A DNA stretch of 64,000 nt from Candidatus Desulfofervidaceae bacterium (GCA_027038965.1 JALWFG010000011.1:1-64000), one strand, 5' to 3'; positions 54,346 to 63,901 are shown, counted from the first letter of the stretch. Notes: generated by a model from the sequence alone, not told the origin. Translations and numbers: made by a program.

Positions 54346-54780
54346 ATGCAGGCATTTATTTTAGTAGCCCTTAACGATCAGGACTCTATTTTCGCCCCGT
54401 TAACTTATGCCCAAGGCCTTGCTGAGAGGCTAAATGCTAGATTACAGATGCTGTTTGTGTTTACTAAAACTAGTCCGAGTAAACAAAGAGAAATCTTCAG
54501 GCTTATTGTGCCGTTTGTTGAGAGGTCTAAGACAAGGGGCCTAGAAATTGAATGTTTTTTTACTAAGGGGGATTTTATAGAAGAGGTTTTTAAGTTTTGC
54601 CAACAATACCGAGCGGATATTGTAGTAATGCCTTCAGCAGAAAATGAAGGAAAACGAAAGTCTTATAGCAGTCAGATTAATGAGTTTCAAAAGAAATTGC
54701 AGCGACCGGTAATTTTAGTCAATAAAAAATCCAAGAAAGGGGGGATGCCAGACGCAGAAACATTTGATGGGACGGATTAA
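54346..54780 (+). CDS. Universal stress protein-like, single domain
   Basis: A 144-aa Usp-like alpha/beta protein: strand AFILVALNDQDS, helix LTYAQGLAERLNARLQ, then FTKGDFIEEVFKFCQQYRADIVVMPSA and the final RPVILVNKKSKK. The usual ATP loop G-x2-G-x9-GS is not clear, so nucleotide binding is uncertain. I start at ATG 54346; a longer frame from 54256 would add 30 hydrophobic residues and run through the sigma-54 site and two TGAAACACT boxes. It is followed 23 bp later by the second permease. Confidence 0.7.
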   Translation: MQAFILVALNDQDSIFAPLTYAQGLAERLNARLQMLFVFTKTSPSKQREIFRLIVPFVERSKTRGLEIECFFTKGDFIEEVFKFCQQYRADIVVMPSAENEGKRKSYSSQINEFQKKLQRPVILVNKKSKKGGMPDAETFDGTD

Positions 54781-54803
54781 AATTTTAAAAAGGAGGGGAA
54801 ATA

Positions 54804-55742
54804 ATGAGCTGGTGGCTTTATTTACCGATTGCGGGGACAAGTATTAACATTTTTCTTTTGTTTGGATTAGGTGGTTTAGTAGGGCTTTTATCAGGCCTAT
54901 TTGGAGTTGGGGGTGGTTTTTTAATGACACCTCTCTTGATTATGATAGGAGTTCCTCCTACTGTAGCGGCGGCCTCAGACTCTAATCAAATTGTAGCGGC
55001 ATCTACTTCTGGTTGTTATGCCCACTATAAGTTGGGGAATGTAGACTTCAAAATGGGAACCCTTTTGCTTATCGGTGGCGTTGTTGGAGGTACAGTAGGT
55101 GTTAAATTTATTCAAATCTTAAGGGCGCTTGGTAATGCAGATTTTGTGATTAAGGTTACTTATGTTATCATGCTGGCCAGTATCGGTGGATATATGTTTT
55201 ATGAAAGTCTTCAAAGTCTTAAAAAGGCTAAGGCTCCTCAAATATCCGAGACGGCGGAAATAGAACCAAAACCTTCGGCCTTTAGTCGCTTTGTAGCTAA
55301 TTTGCCTTTTCAGATGGATTTTCCTAAATCAGGTGTACGCCATTCCCTGTTTTTACCCTTGATTTTAGGCACTTTTGTTGGAATTTTGGCCGCTATTATG
55401 GGTGTAGGTGGAGGATTCATTATGGTTCCAGTTATGGTTTACCTTTTGAGAATGCCCATGCATGTAGTTGTAGGAACCAGTCTTTTTCAAATCCTTTTTA
55501 CCTGTATAAATGTTACCATTATGCAGTCCTATATGAATCATACGGTAGATTTTATTCTGGCCTTGATTTTGCTCCTTGGTTCTACTATAGGGGCTCAAGT
55601 AGGGGCGAGGCTTTGCAAACTCCTTAAAGGCGATCAGTTAAAACTGCTTTTGGCCTGCATTGTCCTGCTGGTGATGGTGAAGATGCTAGTTGGTCTTTTG
55701 GTTACTCCACACCTCTTACTTTCTTACAAAGGAGGTCACTAA
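54804..55742 (+). CDS. TauE/SafE family anion permease 2
   Basis: A 312-aa paralogue of the first permease. Glycine motifs SGLFGVGGGFLMTPLLIMIG (residue 30) and AIMGVGGGFIMVPVMVYLL (about 200). Also ASDSNQIVAASTSGCYAHYK in the first repeat, with GSTIGAQVGARL in the last. AGGAGGGG precedes the start. It shares one base (TAATG) with the TIGR02186 gene, which is often its neighbour. Confidence 0.92.
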   Translation: MSWWLYLPIAGTSINIFLLFGLGGLVGLLSGLFGVGGGFLMTPLLIMIGVPPTVAAASDSNQIVAASTSGCYAHYKLGNVDFKMGTLLLIGGVVGGTVGVKFIQILRALGNADFVIKVTYVIMLASIGGYMFYESLQSLKKAKAPQISETAEIEPKPSAFSRFVANLPFQMDFPKSGVRHSLFLPLILGTFVGILAAIMGVGGGFIMVPVMVYLLRMPMHVVVGTSLFQILFTCINVTIMQSYMNHTVDFILALILLLGSTIGAQVGARLCKLLKGDQLKLLLACIVLLVMVKMLVGLLVTPHLLLSYKGGH

Positions 55743-56536
55743 TGATGAGAATAAAAAGAACAGGGTTAATTACCATTTTGGTTGTTTTGTTAGTAGGAAT
55801 GAGTTTTTCTCATGGAGCTGAAATAGAAAAAAAACCTGTCCTACACGTTCAACCCAATAAAATCCACATTGGTTCCTTTTTTAAAGGGCAGAAGGTAAAA
55901 ATCTTTGGATACGTTCCTGTCTCCTGGGAAAATATAGCTATAAAGATTTGTGGTTCAAGGCACGATGTTGCCTTAAAACGTAAAGGGAAGGTAGGTGTTC
56001 TATGGATGAATGTGGGGACGGTGGAAGTGAAACATGCCCCTAATTTTTATTTGGTGGCTACTTCTGCAAATATTAATCAGCTTGCTCCCAAGCCCATTTT
56101 GGATCAGACAGAGATTGGATATGAAGCCTTGGCCAAAGAAATTGAGCTTCATTCTACTGTGCCAGGGGACAGTCCTGAATTTTTGTTCAAACATTTCGTT
56201 GCTCTAAAAGAGAAAGAAGGGCTTTATAGTATTCTCCCTAAAAGGATTACCTTTAATAAAGCAGAAAATAAAAATCTTAAAGCGTTTTCTTTGGAGCTAA
56301 TTGCCCCGGCTAAGATTCCACCTGGAGAATATAAGGTAACGCTGTATGGATTTGACAATGGGCAATTAATGGGTAGTTTGGAAAGTTTTTTTCATGTGGA
56401 GCTTGTAGGTTTTCCTGCCTTTTGCCGTAATTTGGCCTTTAAACATTCATTAATTTATGGTATCTTAGCAGTAGTACTGGCTATTATTGTCGGATTTTTA
56501 ATGGGGGTCGTTTTTGGTTCTAAAGGAGGGCATTAA
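55742..56536 (+). CDS. TIGR02186 family membrane protein
   Basis: A 264-aa protein of a family I recognise from repeated linkage to TauE/SafE permeases. An N-terminal signal helix (LITILVVLLVGMSFSHGAE) is followed by a periplasmic beta-rich domain (FFKGQKVKIFGYVP, KGKVGVLWMNVGTVE) and a C-terminal membrane helix (LIYGILAVVLAIIVGFLMG). Function unknown; a role as periplasmic partner of the permease is inference. A strong terminator follows. Confidence 0.85.
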   Translation: MMRIKRTGLITILVVLLVGMSFSHGAEIEKKPVLHVQPNKIHIGSFFKGQKVKIFGYVPVSWENIAIKICGSRHDVALKRKGKVGVLWMNVGTVEVKHAPNFYLVATSANINQLAPKPILDQTEIGYEALAKEIELHSTVPGDSPEFLFKHFVALKEKEGLYSILPKRITFNKAENKNLKAFSLELIAPAKIPPGEYKVTLYGFDNGQLMGSLESFFHVELVGFPAFCRNLAFKHSLIYGILAVVLAIIVGFLMGVVFGSKGGH

Positions 56537-56550
56537 GGAAAGTGTTAACC

Positions 56551-56592
56551 AAGGTATCAGGCAAAATTTAGGCGCCTGATACCTTTTATAAA
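56551..56592 (+). terminator. Rho-independent terminator after the TIGR02186 gene
   Basis: A perfect 12-bp stem, AAGGTATCAGGC (56551-56562) with GCCTGATACCTT (56574-56585), 11-nt loop, then TTATAAAGTTTTT. It divides the sigma-54 controlled half of the cluster from the PEP-synthase-like half. Confidence 0.8.
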
Positions 56593-56607
56593 GTTTTTGG
56601 AGCTTAA

Positions 56608-59169
56608 ATGCTCAGTGTTTTAAAAAGAATTAAAGAAAAATTTTTTAACAAAAGACCTCCTAGAATATCAGGCGAAATTGCATTCAGAAGCGTTTTTGCC
56701 CGCTTTAGAGAGCTTCTTGATAACAACAATCGGGCCTTAGAAATCATTGCTGATATGGGAGAAAAGCTGAGTGGGGATTACATTTTTGATAAAACATATA
56801 TTATTAATTCCTATAATGAATTGGCAGATACAGTCTATAAAGTCATATACAATCTTAACATAATTTCCTCTAACAAATATATCAAACTTTATGACCGATT
56901 TGAGAATATAAATACTCAATTACGGGCCTTAATAGAAGGTAAAACCTATACCCTGATAGAAGACCTTGTTATTCCCATTGAGGGGTTAAACGAAGCCATT
57001 GCTGACATTGTTGGTAACAAGGCGGCTCGTTTAGGAGAAGTTAGGAATAAACTTAATTACCTTACTCCAGATGGATTTGCCATCACCATTACTGCTTATA
57101 AGCGATTTTTGGATTACAATGAGCTGAATGAAAGAATTGAAGAACTGTTGAAACTTTGGGACAGAGAAAGGGAAGAGAATACCGAAGAAATAACCACTGA
57201 AATTAGGTCTCTTTTTATAAAAGCAGAGTTGCCACCAGATCTTAAGGTAGAAATGGAAAGGGCAATACGCAAAATTGCAAGGCATAAAAATGTTCTCTTT
57301 GCTGTAAGAAGCAGTGCTGTAGGGGAAGATAGCGAATATAGTTTTGCTGGTCAATTTGAATCAGAACTTAATGTCCCTAAGGATGAAATCTTTAATGCCT
57401 ATAAAAAGGTTTTGGCCAGCCTTTTTAGCCCTAGGGCAATGACATATGCCTATCATAAAGGTTTTTCTCCCTTAGAATTACCTATGGCCGTGCTTTGTGT
57501 GGAAATGATTGCTGCCAGTGTAAGTGGTGTCATTTATACTATAGACCCTACAGATGCTTCTTCAAACACCCTGCTCATAAATGCCAATTGGGGATTAGGA
57601 AAAACCGTGGTTGAAGGAACCGCAAGTCTGGATCATTTTAAAATTTCACGAAATCCACCTTATCCTATTATAGAGCAAAAAATTAGTTCTGAGAAGACAA
57701 TGCTTTTGGCTCGCCCTGGAGGAGGGATTATCGAAACAGAGGCTCCGGCAAGCTCCTGCTTAACTGAAGAACAAATTAAAGAATTAGTAGAAGTGGTGCT
57801 TAATATAGAACGGTATTTCAAAAAACCCCAAGATATCGAGTGGAGTTATGATCAAAAAGGGGAATTGTATATTCTTCAAACCCGTCCCTTACGAGGAATT
57901 ACCGAGCCAACTAAGAGTTCGGTAGGACTTTCAGTCTTAAGAGATAAATATCGGGTTCTTTTAGAGAAAAAGGGAGTTATTGCTCAGCGAGGTGTTGGAG
58001 CTGGAAGGGTTTTTATAGCAGAAACCGATGAAGATATTGCTAACTTTCCGCAAGGGGGGGTTTTGGTAACTCGAAAGACATCTCCTCGCTTTGGACGCAT
58101 TATGCATAAGGTGGCTGCCATTATAACAGACATTGGCAGTCCTACTGGACACATGGCTTCTTTGGCAAGAGAATTTAGGGTTCCCGCCATAGTAGATACG
58201 GGAATTGCCACGCAAGTATTAAAAAATGGAATGGAGGTTACGGTTGATGCTGAAGAAAATGTTGTTTATGAAGGAATTGTTAAGGAGCTATTAGATTATT
58301 ATCTTATTAAAGAGATTCCCTTTGAAGATACTAGAGAATATCGGTTATTAAAACAAATTTTGTCTCGGGTGGCCCCGCTTAATCTTACTGATCCCAATGA
58401 TCCCAACTTTAATCCTGAAGGTTGTCATACCTTTCATGATATCTTAAGGTTTGCTCATGAAAAGGCAGTGGCTGAGCTTATTGAACTTCATATGGACAAG
58501 ACAGTTTGGGAAAATGTCCCTGCCAAAAAACTGAAAACGAAAATTCCCCTTGATTTGGTTTTAATTGATTTAGGTGGGGGGCTAGGTCCCGAGGCCGAAA
58601 AAAATACAACCATTTCCCCTCAGGATATAACCTCCTTACCCATGTCAGCCTTGTGGAAAGGACTTTCTGCCCCTGGCGTGTGGCGTACTGAGCCTGTATC
58701 GGTAGATTTTAAGGCCCTTATGTCAAGTATGACAAGCACTTTCCAAAGTCTTTCTTCTACGCCAAGATATTTAGGCCTCAACCTAGCCGTGGTTTCCAGA
58801 GAATATCTCAACCTGAGTTTGAGATTGGGATATCATTTTAACATGGTTGATGCTTATATGAGTGATAATATGGTGGATAATTATATCTACTTTCGTTTTT
58901 TAGGAGGGGTGACCGAAATTACTAGAAGAACAAGAAGAGCGCAACTATTAAGTAAAATTCTAGAAACTTATGATTTTAGAGTAGATACCAAAGGAGATTT
59001 AGTAGTAGCCAGAATTAGGGAAATTGGCAAAAAGGATGTGGAAGAAAGACTAGAGATGATTGGTCGTTTAATTGGTTTTACTCGTCAGTTAGATGTCATG
59101 CTGAAAAGTGATAAGGCCATAGATTATTATGTAGACCAATTTTTGTCTAATAAGTGGCAACAACACTAG
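56608..59169 (+). CDS. PEP-synthase-like protein with novel C-terminal domain, copy 1
   Basis: An 853-aa protein. Residues 1-125: helical N-domain. Residues 130-440: ATP-grasp PEP/pyruvate-binding domain (GNKAARLGEVRNKL, AVRSSAVGEDSEYSFAGQFE, DIEWSYDQKGELYILQTRPL). Residues 455-570: swivelling phosphohistidine domain with GSPTGHMASLAREFRVPAIV, His515. The C-terminal TIM barrel of PEP synthase is absent. Instead about 280 residues of unknown kind follow (LIDLGGGLGPEAE, SREYLNLSLRLGYHFNMVDA, RLIGFTRQLDVML). Autophosphorylation at His515 seems possible, but the target is unknown. A paralogue follows after a receiver gene. Confidence 0.85.
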   Translation: MLSVLKRIKEKFFNKRPPRISGEIAFRSVFARFRELLDNNNRALEIIADMGEKLSGDYIFDKTYIINSYNELADTVYKVIYNLNIISSNKYIKLYDRFENINTQLRALIEGKTYTLIEDLVIPIEGLNEAIADIVGNKAARLGEVRNKLNYLTPDGFAITITAYKRFLDYNELNERIEELLKLWDREREENTEEITTEIRSLFIKAELPPDLKVEMERAIRKIARHKNVLFAVRSSAVGEDSEYSFAGQFESELNVPKDEIFNAYKKVLASLFSPRAMTYAYHKGFSPLELPMAVLCVEMIAASVSGVIYTIDPTDASSNTLLINANWGLGKTVVEGTASLDHFKISRNPPYPIIEQKISSEKTMLLARPGGGIIETEAPASSCLTEEQIKELVEVVLNIERYFKKPQDIEWSYDQKGELYILQTRPLRGITEPTKSSVGLSVLRDKYRVLLEKKGVIAQRGVGAGRVFIAETDEDIANFPQGGVLVTRKTSPRFGRIMHKVAAIITDIGSPTGHMASLAREFRVPAIVDTGIATQVLKNGMEVTVDAEENVVYEGIVKELLDYYLIKEIPFEDTREYRLLKQILSRVAPLNLTDPNDPNFNPEGCHTFHDILRFAHEKAVAELIELHMDKTVWENVPAKKLKTKIPLDLVLIDLGGGLGPEAEKNTTISPQDITSLPMSALWKGLSAPGVWRTEPVSVDFKALMSSMTSTFQSLSSTPRYLGLNLAVVSREYLNLSLRLGYHFNMVDAYMSDNMVDNYIYFRFLGGVTEITRRTRRAQLLSKILETYDFRVDTKGDLVVARIREIGKKDVEERLEMIGRLIGFTRQLDVMLKSDKAIDYYVDQFLSNKWQQH

Positions 59170-59181
59170 GAGGGATCGAAA

Positions 59182-59568
59182 GTGAATAAAATAAAGGTGC
59201 TCGTTATAGATGATGAACCCATCGTATGCAAAAGATTAAAGGTAACTTTGGAGAAAATGGGTTTTGAAGTGGAAACCTTTACAGATAGTGTGGCAGCTCT
59301 GGAAAGGCTCAAAAAGACGGATTTTGACATTATAGTGACTGATTTAAAAATGGAAAAGGTAGATGGCATCCAAATTTTAGAGGCAGCAAAACAGAAAAAT
59401 CCTCAGACCGAAATTATCATTATAACCGGATTTGCCACCAGCGAAGCTGCCAAAGACGCCTTAAAGAAAGGGGCGTTTGATTTTATTGCTAAGCCGTTTC
59501 GCTTAGAAGACTTGCGCAATATTATTGTGCAGGCAACTGAGAAAATAGAACAGCAAAAAAATGTTTGA
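59182..59568 (+). CDS. Stand-alone receiver domain protein
   Basis: A 128-aa CheY-like protein: acidic pocket VIDDEPIV, phospho-acceptor Asp in IIVTDLKMEKVDG, Thr in IIITGFAT, Lys in IAKPF. It has no output domain. GTG start with AGGAGGG upstream. It sits 12 bp after the first PEP-synthase-like gene and overlaps the second by 8 nt, so the three are made together. It may take phosphate from the cluster kinase and touch the large proteins; inference. Confidence 0.93.
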   Translation: MNKIKVLVIDDEPIVCKRLKVTLEKMGFEVETFTDSVAALERLKKTDFDIIVTDLKMEKVDGIQILEAAKQKNPQTEIIIITGFATSEAAKDALKKGAFDFIAKPFRLEDLRNIIVQATEKIEQQKNV

Positions 59569-62134
59569 TTTCGTAAAAAAAATATTTTCCCGAAGAAGGA
59601 AGACTCGGAAAGAAATTGATGTTACTCAAAGATATTATAGTTTTAAAAATCTTCTTTTGACAAACAATGAATTGCTTGATCTCTTTAGTAGGCTTCAAAA
59701 GGAACTTAACAAATTTTATCTTAATGTTCCGGTAGTACGTTCTTTGATTATAAAAATTTTGGATACTACCTTTTTCCTTATTCAGAATCTTAATGAATTT
59801 ACCGATAACAAATATCAGGACCTTTATGAAGTTTTTATTAAATTAGATAGGCAAATTAGAGCCAACACAAATAGGCTTATTCCTGAATCCAAATTACTTG
59901 AACTGGCCATCCCCCTTTATGAAGCAGATGTAGATTTAATTGCCTTGGTGGGAGGAAAAGCCGCCCATCTTGGGGAGGTGCGTTCATACCTAAATCTTCC
60001 TGTACCTTCAGGTTTTGTGCTTACTACTACTGCATTTAAGAGGTTTATTGAACATAATAATTACAAAGAGATTATTGAAGAAAAGATAGAAAAAATAGAA
60101 TTAAACGATTTGGAAGCTGTCAATGAAGCAAGCCTTGAACTAACAGATTTGATCCGCAAAGGAGATATTCCTAATGATATTAAAGAAGCCATCGAGATTC
60201 AGTGGCAAAGACTTCAACAAAAATCAACTTTCTCAGGAATCGTGGCGGTGAGAAGTAGTGCTTATGGAGAAGATTCACAATTTTCTTTTGCAGGCCAGTT
60301 TAAGAGTGTTTTAGGTGTCAAAAAGGACAAATTATTAGAGGCCTATAAAGAAGTAATTGCCAGTAAGTATTCGCCTAGGGCTATTGTATACCGAATGCAA
60401 AAACGGATTAAAGATGAAGAGATGCCTATGGCGGTTTTGATTATAGAAATGGTTAATGCTAAGGCAGCAGGGGTTATTTATACTCGAGATCCAAGGCAGC
60501 CCCAGGAAGATAAAATGCTTATCACTAGCTATTGGGGATTAGGAGAGTATGTGGTAAGCGGTAAGGTCTCTACAGATTATTTTTGGGTTTCCCGAATAGA
60601 GGATGAAATAGAAGCTCACATTGCTCACAAAGAAGTAATGCTAGTTCTAGAAATAGATGGCATTAAAGAGAAACCTGTGCCATTAGACCTTAAAGATAAG
60701 TCTTCTTTAACCGAAAGTGAAATAAGTCTTTTAAAACAGTATGGATTGATTATAGAAGGACATTTTAATGCCCCTCAAGATATTGAATATGCCGTAAATA
60801 AGGAAGGCGTTTATATATTACAAACAAGACCTTTGAACATCTTAAGGGTTCTATCCCACAGATTTAATTCTCCAGCCAAGCCTCTTTTAAAGGGCATAAG
60901 CGTTAGTTTGGGGGTGGCTTCGGGCCCAGTGTTTATTTTAGATGGAAAGTCTTTAAGTGAAGTGCCCGAAGGGACAATCTTGGTGACCAAGCATACTTCT
61001 CCTGAGCTTGCTGCCTTAATCCCAAGGGTGTTGGGAATCATCACTGATCTTGGGAATCCAAGCGGACACATGGCAACTGTGGCCCGAGAAGAGGGTATTC
61101 CAGCAGTACTTAATACCCTTAAAGCAACCTCACTCTTAAGAGATGGCCAAATTGTTACTATAGATGGAAATAATGGAGTTGTTTATGATGGACGCGTAGA
61201 GGATATTCTTAAAACGGGAGAGGAATTAAAACCCAAGGCCGTTAAACGCGGGGAATCTGAAAACCTCAAGAAGACCTTAGAACTTATTTTGCCTCTGACG
61301 CTTTTAGACCCTCGGAGTCCCCAATTTCGCCCTCAGAGCTGTAAAACAATCCATGATATTATTCGGTTTATCCATGAAGTTTCTATTCAAGAAATGTTCA
61401 ATTTGAGTGATAAGGTGGCTTCTAGTAAACGCATGAAGGTGGTTCGGTTAATTTCCCATCTACCAGTGCCTGTGTTTATTATTGACTTGGGTGGAGGTAT
61501 AAACAAATCCGCTACCGAGGCAAAGGTAGTTAAACCAGAACAAATTACCTCTATTCCCTTTAAGGCCTTATGGCAAGGGATGAGTCATCCCAAGGTGCGT
61601 TGGAGTGGACCTGTTGGTGTTAATATCCAAGGCTTTATAGGGGTTTTAATGCGCAGTATGGCAGGCGCAGAAGGTAACTTGGGAGAACCTAGTTATGCTA
61701 TTATTTCCAAAGAATATATGAATTTCAATATTCGGCTTGCTTATCATTATTCCCTCGTGGATGCCTTTTGTAGTGAGATTGCAGCCAATAACTACATTAA
61801 TTTTCGCTTTTTTGGTGGTGGCGCAAGCGCAGATCGGCGCAGTCTAAGGGCCAAATGTATTGAAGAGATCTTGAAATATTTGGGTTTTTCAGTGATAAGG
61901 GAGGCTGATTTGATAAACGCTTGGTTTAAAAAATATCCCCTAGAAATTACAAAAGAAAAACTAGAGATACTTGGAAGATTGATGGGATTTACCCGTCAGT
62001 TGGATATGCTTATGGAGAATGAGGATGTTTGCTATATCTATGCGGACATATTTAAAAAAGGTGAATACGACTTAATTTATAAAGAAGACTTCTTAGAAAA
62101 GATAAGAAAGATCGGTGATCGTTCTCAAACATAG
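59561..62134 (+). CDS. PEP-synthase-like protein with novel C-terminal domain, copy 2
   Basis: An 857-aa paralogue of the gene at 56608. Same order: helical N-domain, ATP-grasp (GGKAAHLGEVRSYL, AVRSSAYGEDSQFSFAGQFK, DIEYAVNKEGVYILQTRPL), swivelling domain with GNPSGHMATVAREEGIPAVL, His503, and a C-terminal domain of unknown kind (FIIDLGGGINKSA, SKEYMNFNIRLAYHYSLVDA, RLMGFTRQLDMLM). The TIM barrel of PEP synthase and its catalytic cysteine are missing. Similarity to copy 1 is spread along the whole length, but well below that of a recent duplicate. Confidence 0.85.
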   Translation: MFDFVKKIFSRRRKTRKEIDVTQRYYSFKNLLLTNNELLDLFSRLQKELNKFYLNVPVVRSLIIKILDTTFFLIQNLNEFTDNKYQDLYEVFIKLDRQIRANTNRLIPESKLLELAIPLYEADVDLIALVGGKAAHLGEVRSYLNLPVPSGFVLTTTAFKRFIEHNNYKEIIEEKIEKIELNDLEAVNEASLELTDLIRKGDIPNDIKEAIEIQWQRLQQKSTFSGIVAVRSSAYGEDSQFSFAGQFKSVLGVKKDKLLEAYKEVIASKYSPRAIVYRMQKRIKDEEMPMAVLIIEMVNAKAAGVIYTRDPRQPQEDKMLITSYWGLGEYVVSGKVSTDYFWVSRIEDEIEAHIAHKEVMLVLEIDGIKEKPVPLDLKDKSSLTESEISLLKQYGLIIEGHFNAPQDIEYAVNKEGVYILQTRPLNILRVLSHRFNSPAKPLLKGISVSLGVASGPVFILDGKSLSEVPEGTILVTKHTSPELAALIPRVLGIITDLGNPSGHMATVAREEGIPAVLNTLKATSLLRDGQIVTIDGNNGVVYDGRVEDILKTGEELKPKAVKRGESENLKKTLELILPLTLLDPRSPQFRPQSCKTIHDIIRFIHEVSIQEMFNLSDKVASSKRMKVVRLISHLPVPVFIIDLGGGINKSATEAKVVKPEQITSIPFKALWQGMSHPKVRWSGPVGVNIQGFIGVLMRSMAGAEGNLGEPSYAIISKEYMNFNIRLAYHYSLVDAFCSEIAANNYINFRFFGGGASADRRSLRAKCIEEILKYLGFSVIREADLINAWFKKYPLEITKEKLEILGRLMGFTRQLDMLMENEDVCYIYADIFKKGEYDLIYKEDFLEKIRKIGDRSQT

Positions 62135-62201
62135 GTCAAATGTATTTTGAGGCAGGGCTGTTTTTGGCAGAAGTTTCAAAATAAAAAGTAGGAGGGGAAA
62201 A

Positions 62202-62942
62202 ATGGAAAAAAAGGTATTATGTCTTATTGACCACAGTTTGGAATCCAGCTATGCCCTTAGATTTGGATGTATGCTTGGTAAAAAGGGGGCTACTGTTCAT
62301 GCTATGCATGTGATTCAAACTATTCCTTTTGTGCTTAGGTGGGGTATGGGATATGCCAGGAGACACTGGGAAAAAGAGCAGATTGAAAAAATGGAAAGAG
62401 AGATTAAAAGAATGGTTACAAGCGAACCTCATTGCGATGCTGTTAAAATTAAGTCAGTAGTGAAGATTGGGAGTGTAAGTGGGGAAATATTGGATCAATT
62501 GAAAAAAGAATCTTACGATTTGGTTGTGGCCGGGGTTCATTATTCCCAGATTTCGCAAAAGCCATATTTGGGCAGACTGCATACAGACCTGATAGATCAA
62601 TCTCCTTATCCTATTGCTATGGTTACTTCATTTAAAATGCCAGACAAGGTTCTTTTATATCTAGACGGTACCATTTCTTCAGAGAAAACAAAGGAGTTTG
62701 TGAAACGCTTTTTTGAGGGAACTCAAATAAGTATTGTTACAGATTCCCATGAGGTTTTGGAACATTTCAAAGACATTGGGGAGGCCAAAATTATAGATAG
62801 AGACGAAGTTTTGGATGTCCTTAAGCAAATAGTGCCTAACATAGACACCTTTATAGTGGCTAGTGGGAATGTAGAGTTACTTTTATATCTATCTCGAGAA
62901 ATAGTTCCCGAAATAATGGGGGCCTTAATCCTCTATCGGTAA
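62202..62942 (+). CDS. Universal stress protein family, two-domain
   Basis: A 246-aa protein. Domain 1 starts KKVLCLIDHSLESSYALRFG, with HAMHVIQTIP and YDLVVAGVHYSQIS. The second half (about 146-246) is a shorter Rossmann-like unit (DKVLLYLDGTISSEKTKEF, DTFIVASGNVELLLYL) that looks degenerate. The ATP loop is not intact. AGGAGGGG precedes the start. It closes the cluster. Confidence 0.75.
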   Translation: MEKKVLCLIDHSLESSYALRFGCMLGKKGATVHAMHVIQTIPFVLRWGMGYARRHWEKEQIEKMEREIKRMVTSEPHCDAVKIKSVVKIGSVSGEILDQLKKESYDLVVAGVHYSQISQKPYLGRLHTDLIDQSPYPIAMVTSFKMPDKVLLYLDGTISSEKTKEFVKRFFEGTQISIVTDSHEVLEHFKDIGEAKIIDRDEVLDVLKQIVPNIDTFIVASGNVELLLYLSREIVPEIMGALILYR

Positions 62943-62958
62943 CATTATAATTTTCTTG

Positions 62959-62981
62959 CCCCGTCTTAGCCAAAGACGGGG
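62959..62981. terminator. 9-bp hairpin between convergent usp and trxB
   Basis: CCCCGTCTT (62959-62967) and AAGACGGGG (62973-62981) with a 5-nt loop. It covers the trxB stop codon. No clear T-run follows on either strand, so termination or 3'-end protection is likely but not certain. Confidence 0.5.
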
Positions 62982-63901
62982 TCGTGACCATTTAAATATT
63001 TTTCTGCACTTATAGCGGCAATGGCTCCATCCCCTACGGCGGTAGCGATTTGTTTTAAGGGGCCCTTTCTTACATCACCAGCAGCAAATATTCCAGGTGT
63101 AGAAGTGCGACCAAATTCATCGGTAATAATAAATCCATTCTCATCAAGCTCCACTAAATTTTTTACCAGATCCGAATTGGGCACAATTCCAATAAATATG
63201 AAACAACCATCCACCTTAAGTTCTGAGGATTCTCTGTTTTTTACATTTTCAAGCACCAAGGATTCTACGTTTTCCTTGCCTTTTATTTCTTTAACAATGG
63301 TATTCCAAATGAACTCTATTTTTTTATTGGCAAAGGCCTCTTCTTGGAGGGCTCTCTCGGCCCGAAGCTCATCCCGACGATGGATGACATAGACCTTTTG
63401 AGCAAATTTGGTGAGGTGAAGGGCCTCCACAATGGCTGTATTGCCGCCCCCTACAACGGCTACCTTCCTATCTCTAAAAAACGGAGCATCGCAAGTGCCA
63501 CAATAAGACACCCCCTTGCCGGTAAAATCCTTTTCACCAGGTACATTTAATGTTTTAAGATGAGCCCCTGTAGCTAGAATGATTGCCTTTGTCTCTATGG
63601 TTTCATTATCAGTATAGATAATCTTTTTATTACCGTTAATTTCCATTTTTTTCACTTCCAAAGGGGCTTTGATTTCCACACCTAGATTCTTTACTTGTTC
63701 TTCAAACCGCATCATAAGCTCTGGGCCATCTATACCGTTTGGAAAGCCGGGATAATTTTCTATCTTGGTAGTGGTTATTACCTGTCCGCCAGGAAGCATC
63801 TTTTCTATAATGATACTATTTATCCTGGCTCTGGCAGCATAAATGCCTGCTGTAAGCCCCGCTGGTCCTGCTCCAATGATTACTAAATCATATTGCAGCA
63901 T
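62966..63901 (-). CDS. trxB: Thioredoxin reductase TrxB
   Basis: A 311-aa flavoprotein that passes electrons from NADPH to thioredoxin. FAD motif IIGAGPAGLTAGIYAARA, redox-active pair in SYCGTCDAPFF (CxxC near residue 135), NADPH motif VVGGGNTAIVEALHLTKF, and the final FAD motif GIFAAGDVRKGPLKQIATAVGDG. GGAGGGG precedes the start. It is a separate leftward unit; 99 bp of unassigned sequence remain to the window end. Confidence 0.97.
   Translation of the reverse strand: MLQYDLVIIGAGPAGLTAGIYAARARINSIIIEKMLPGGQVITTTKIENYPGFPNGIDGPELMMRFEEQVKNLGVEIKAPLEVKKMEINGNKKIIYTDNETIETKAIILATGAHLKTLNVPGEKDFTGKGVSYCGTCDAPFFRDRKVAVVGGGNTAIVEALHLTKFAQKVYVIHRRDELRAERALQEEAFANKKIEFIWNTIVKEIKGKENVESLVLENVKNRESSELKVDGCFIFIGIVPNSDLVKNLVELDENGFIITDEFGRTSTPGIFAAGDVRKGPLKQIATAVGDGAIAAISAEKYLNGHDPVFG

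Noticed and set aside
56608-62134. Calling both large proteins PEP synthase (ppsA)
   Set aside because: The C-terminal PEP/pyruvate TIM barrel with its catalytic cysteine is missing from both.
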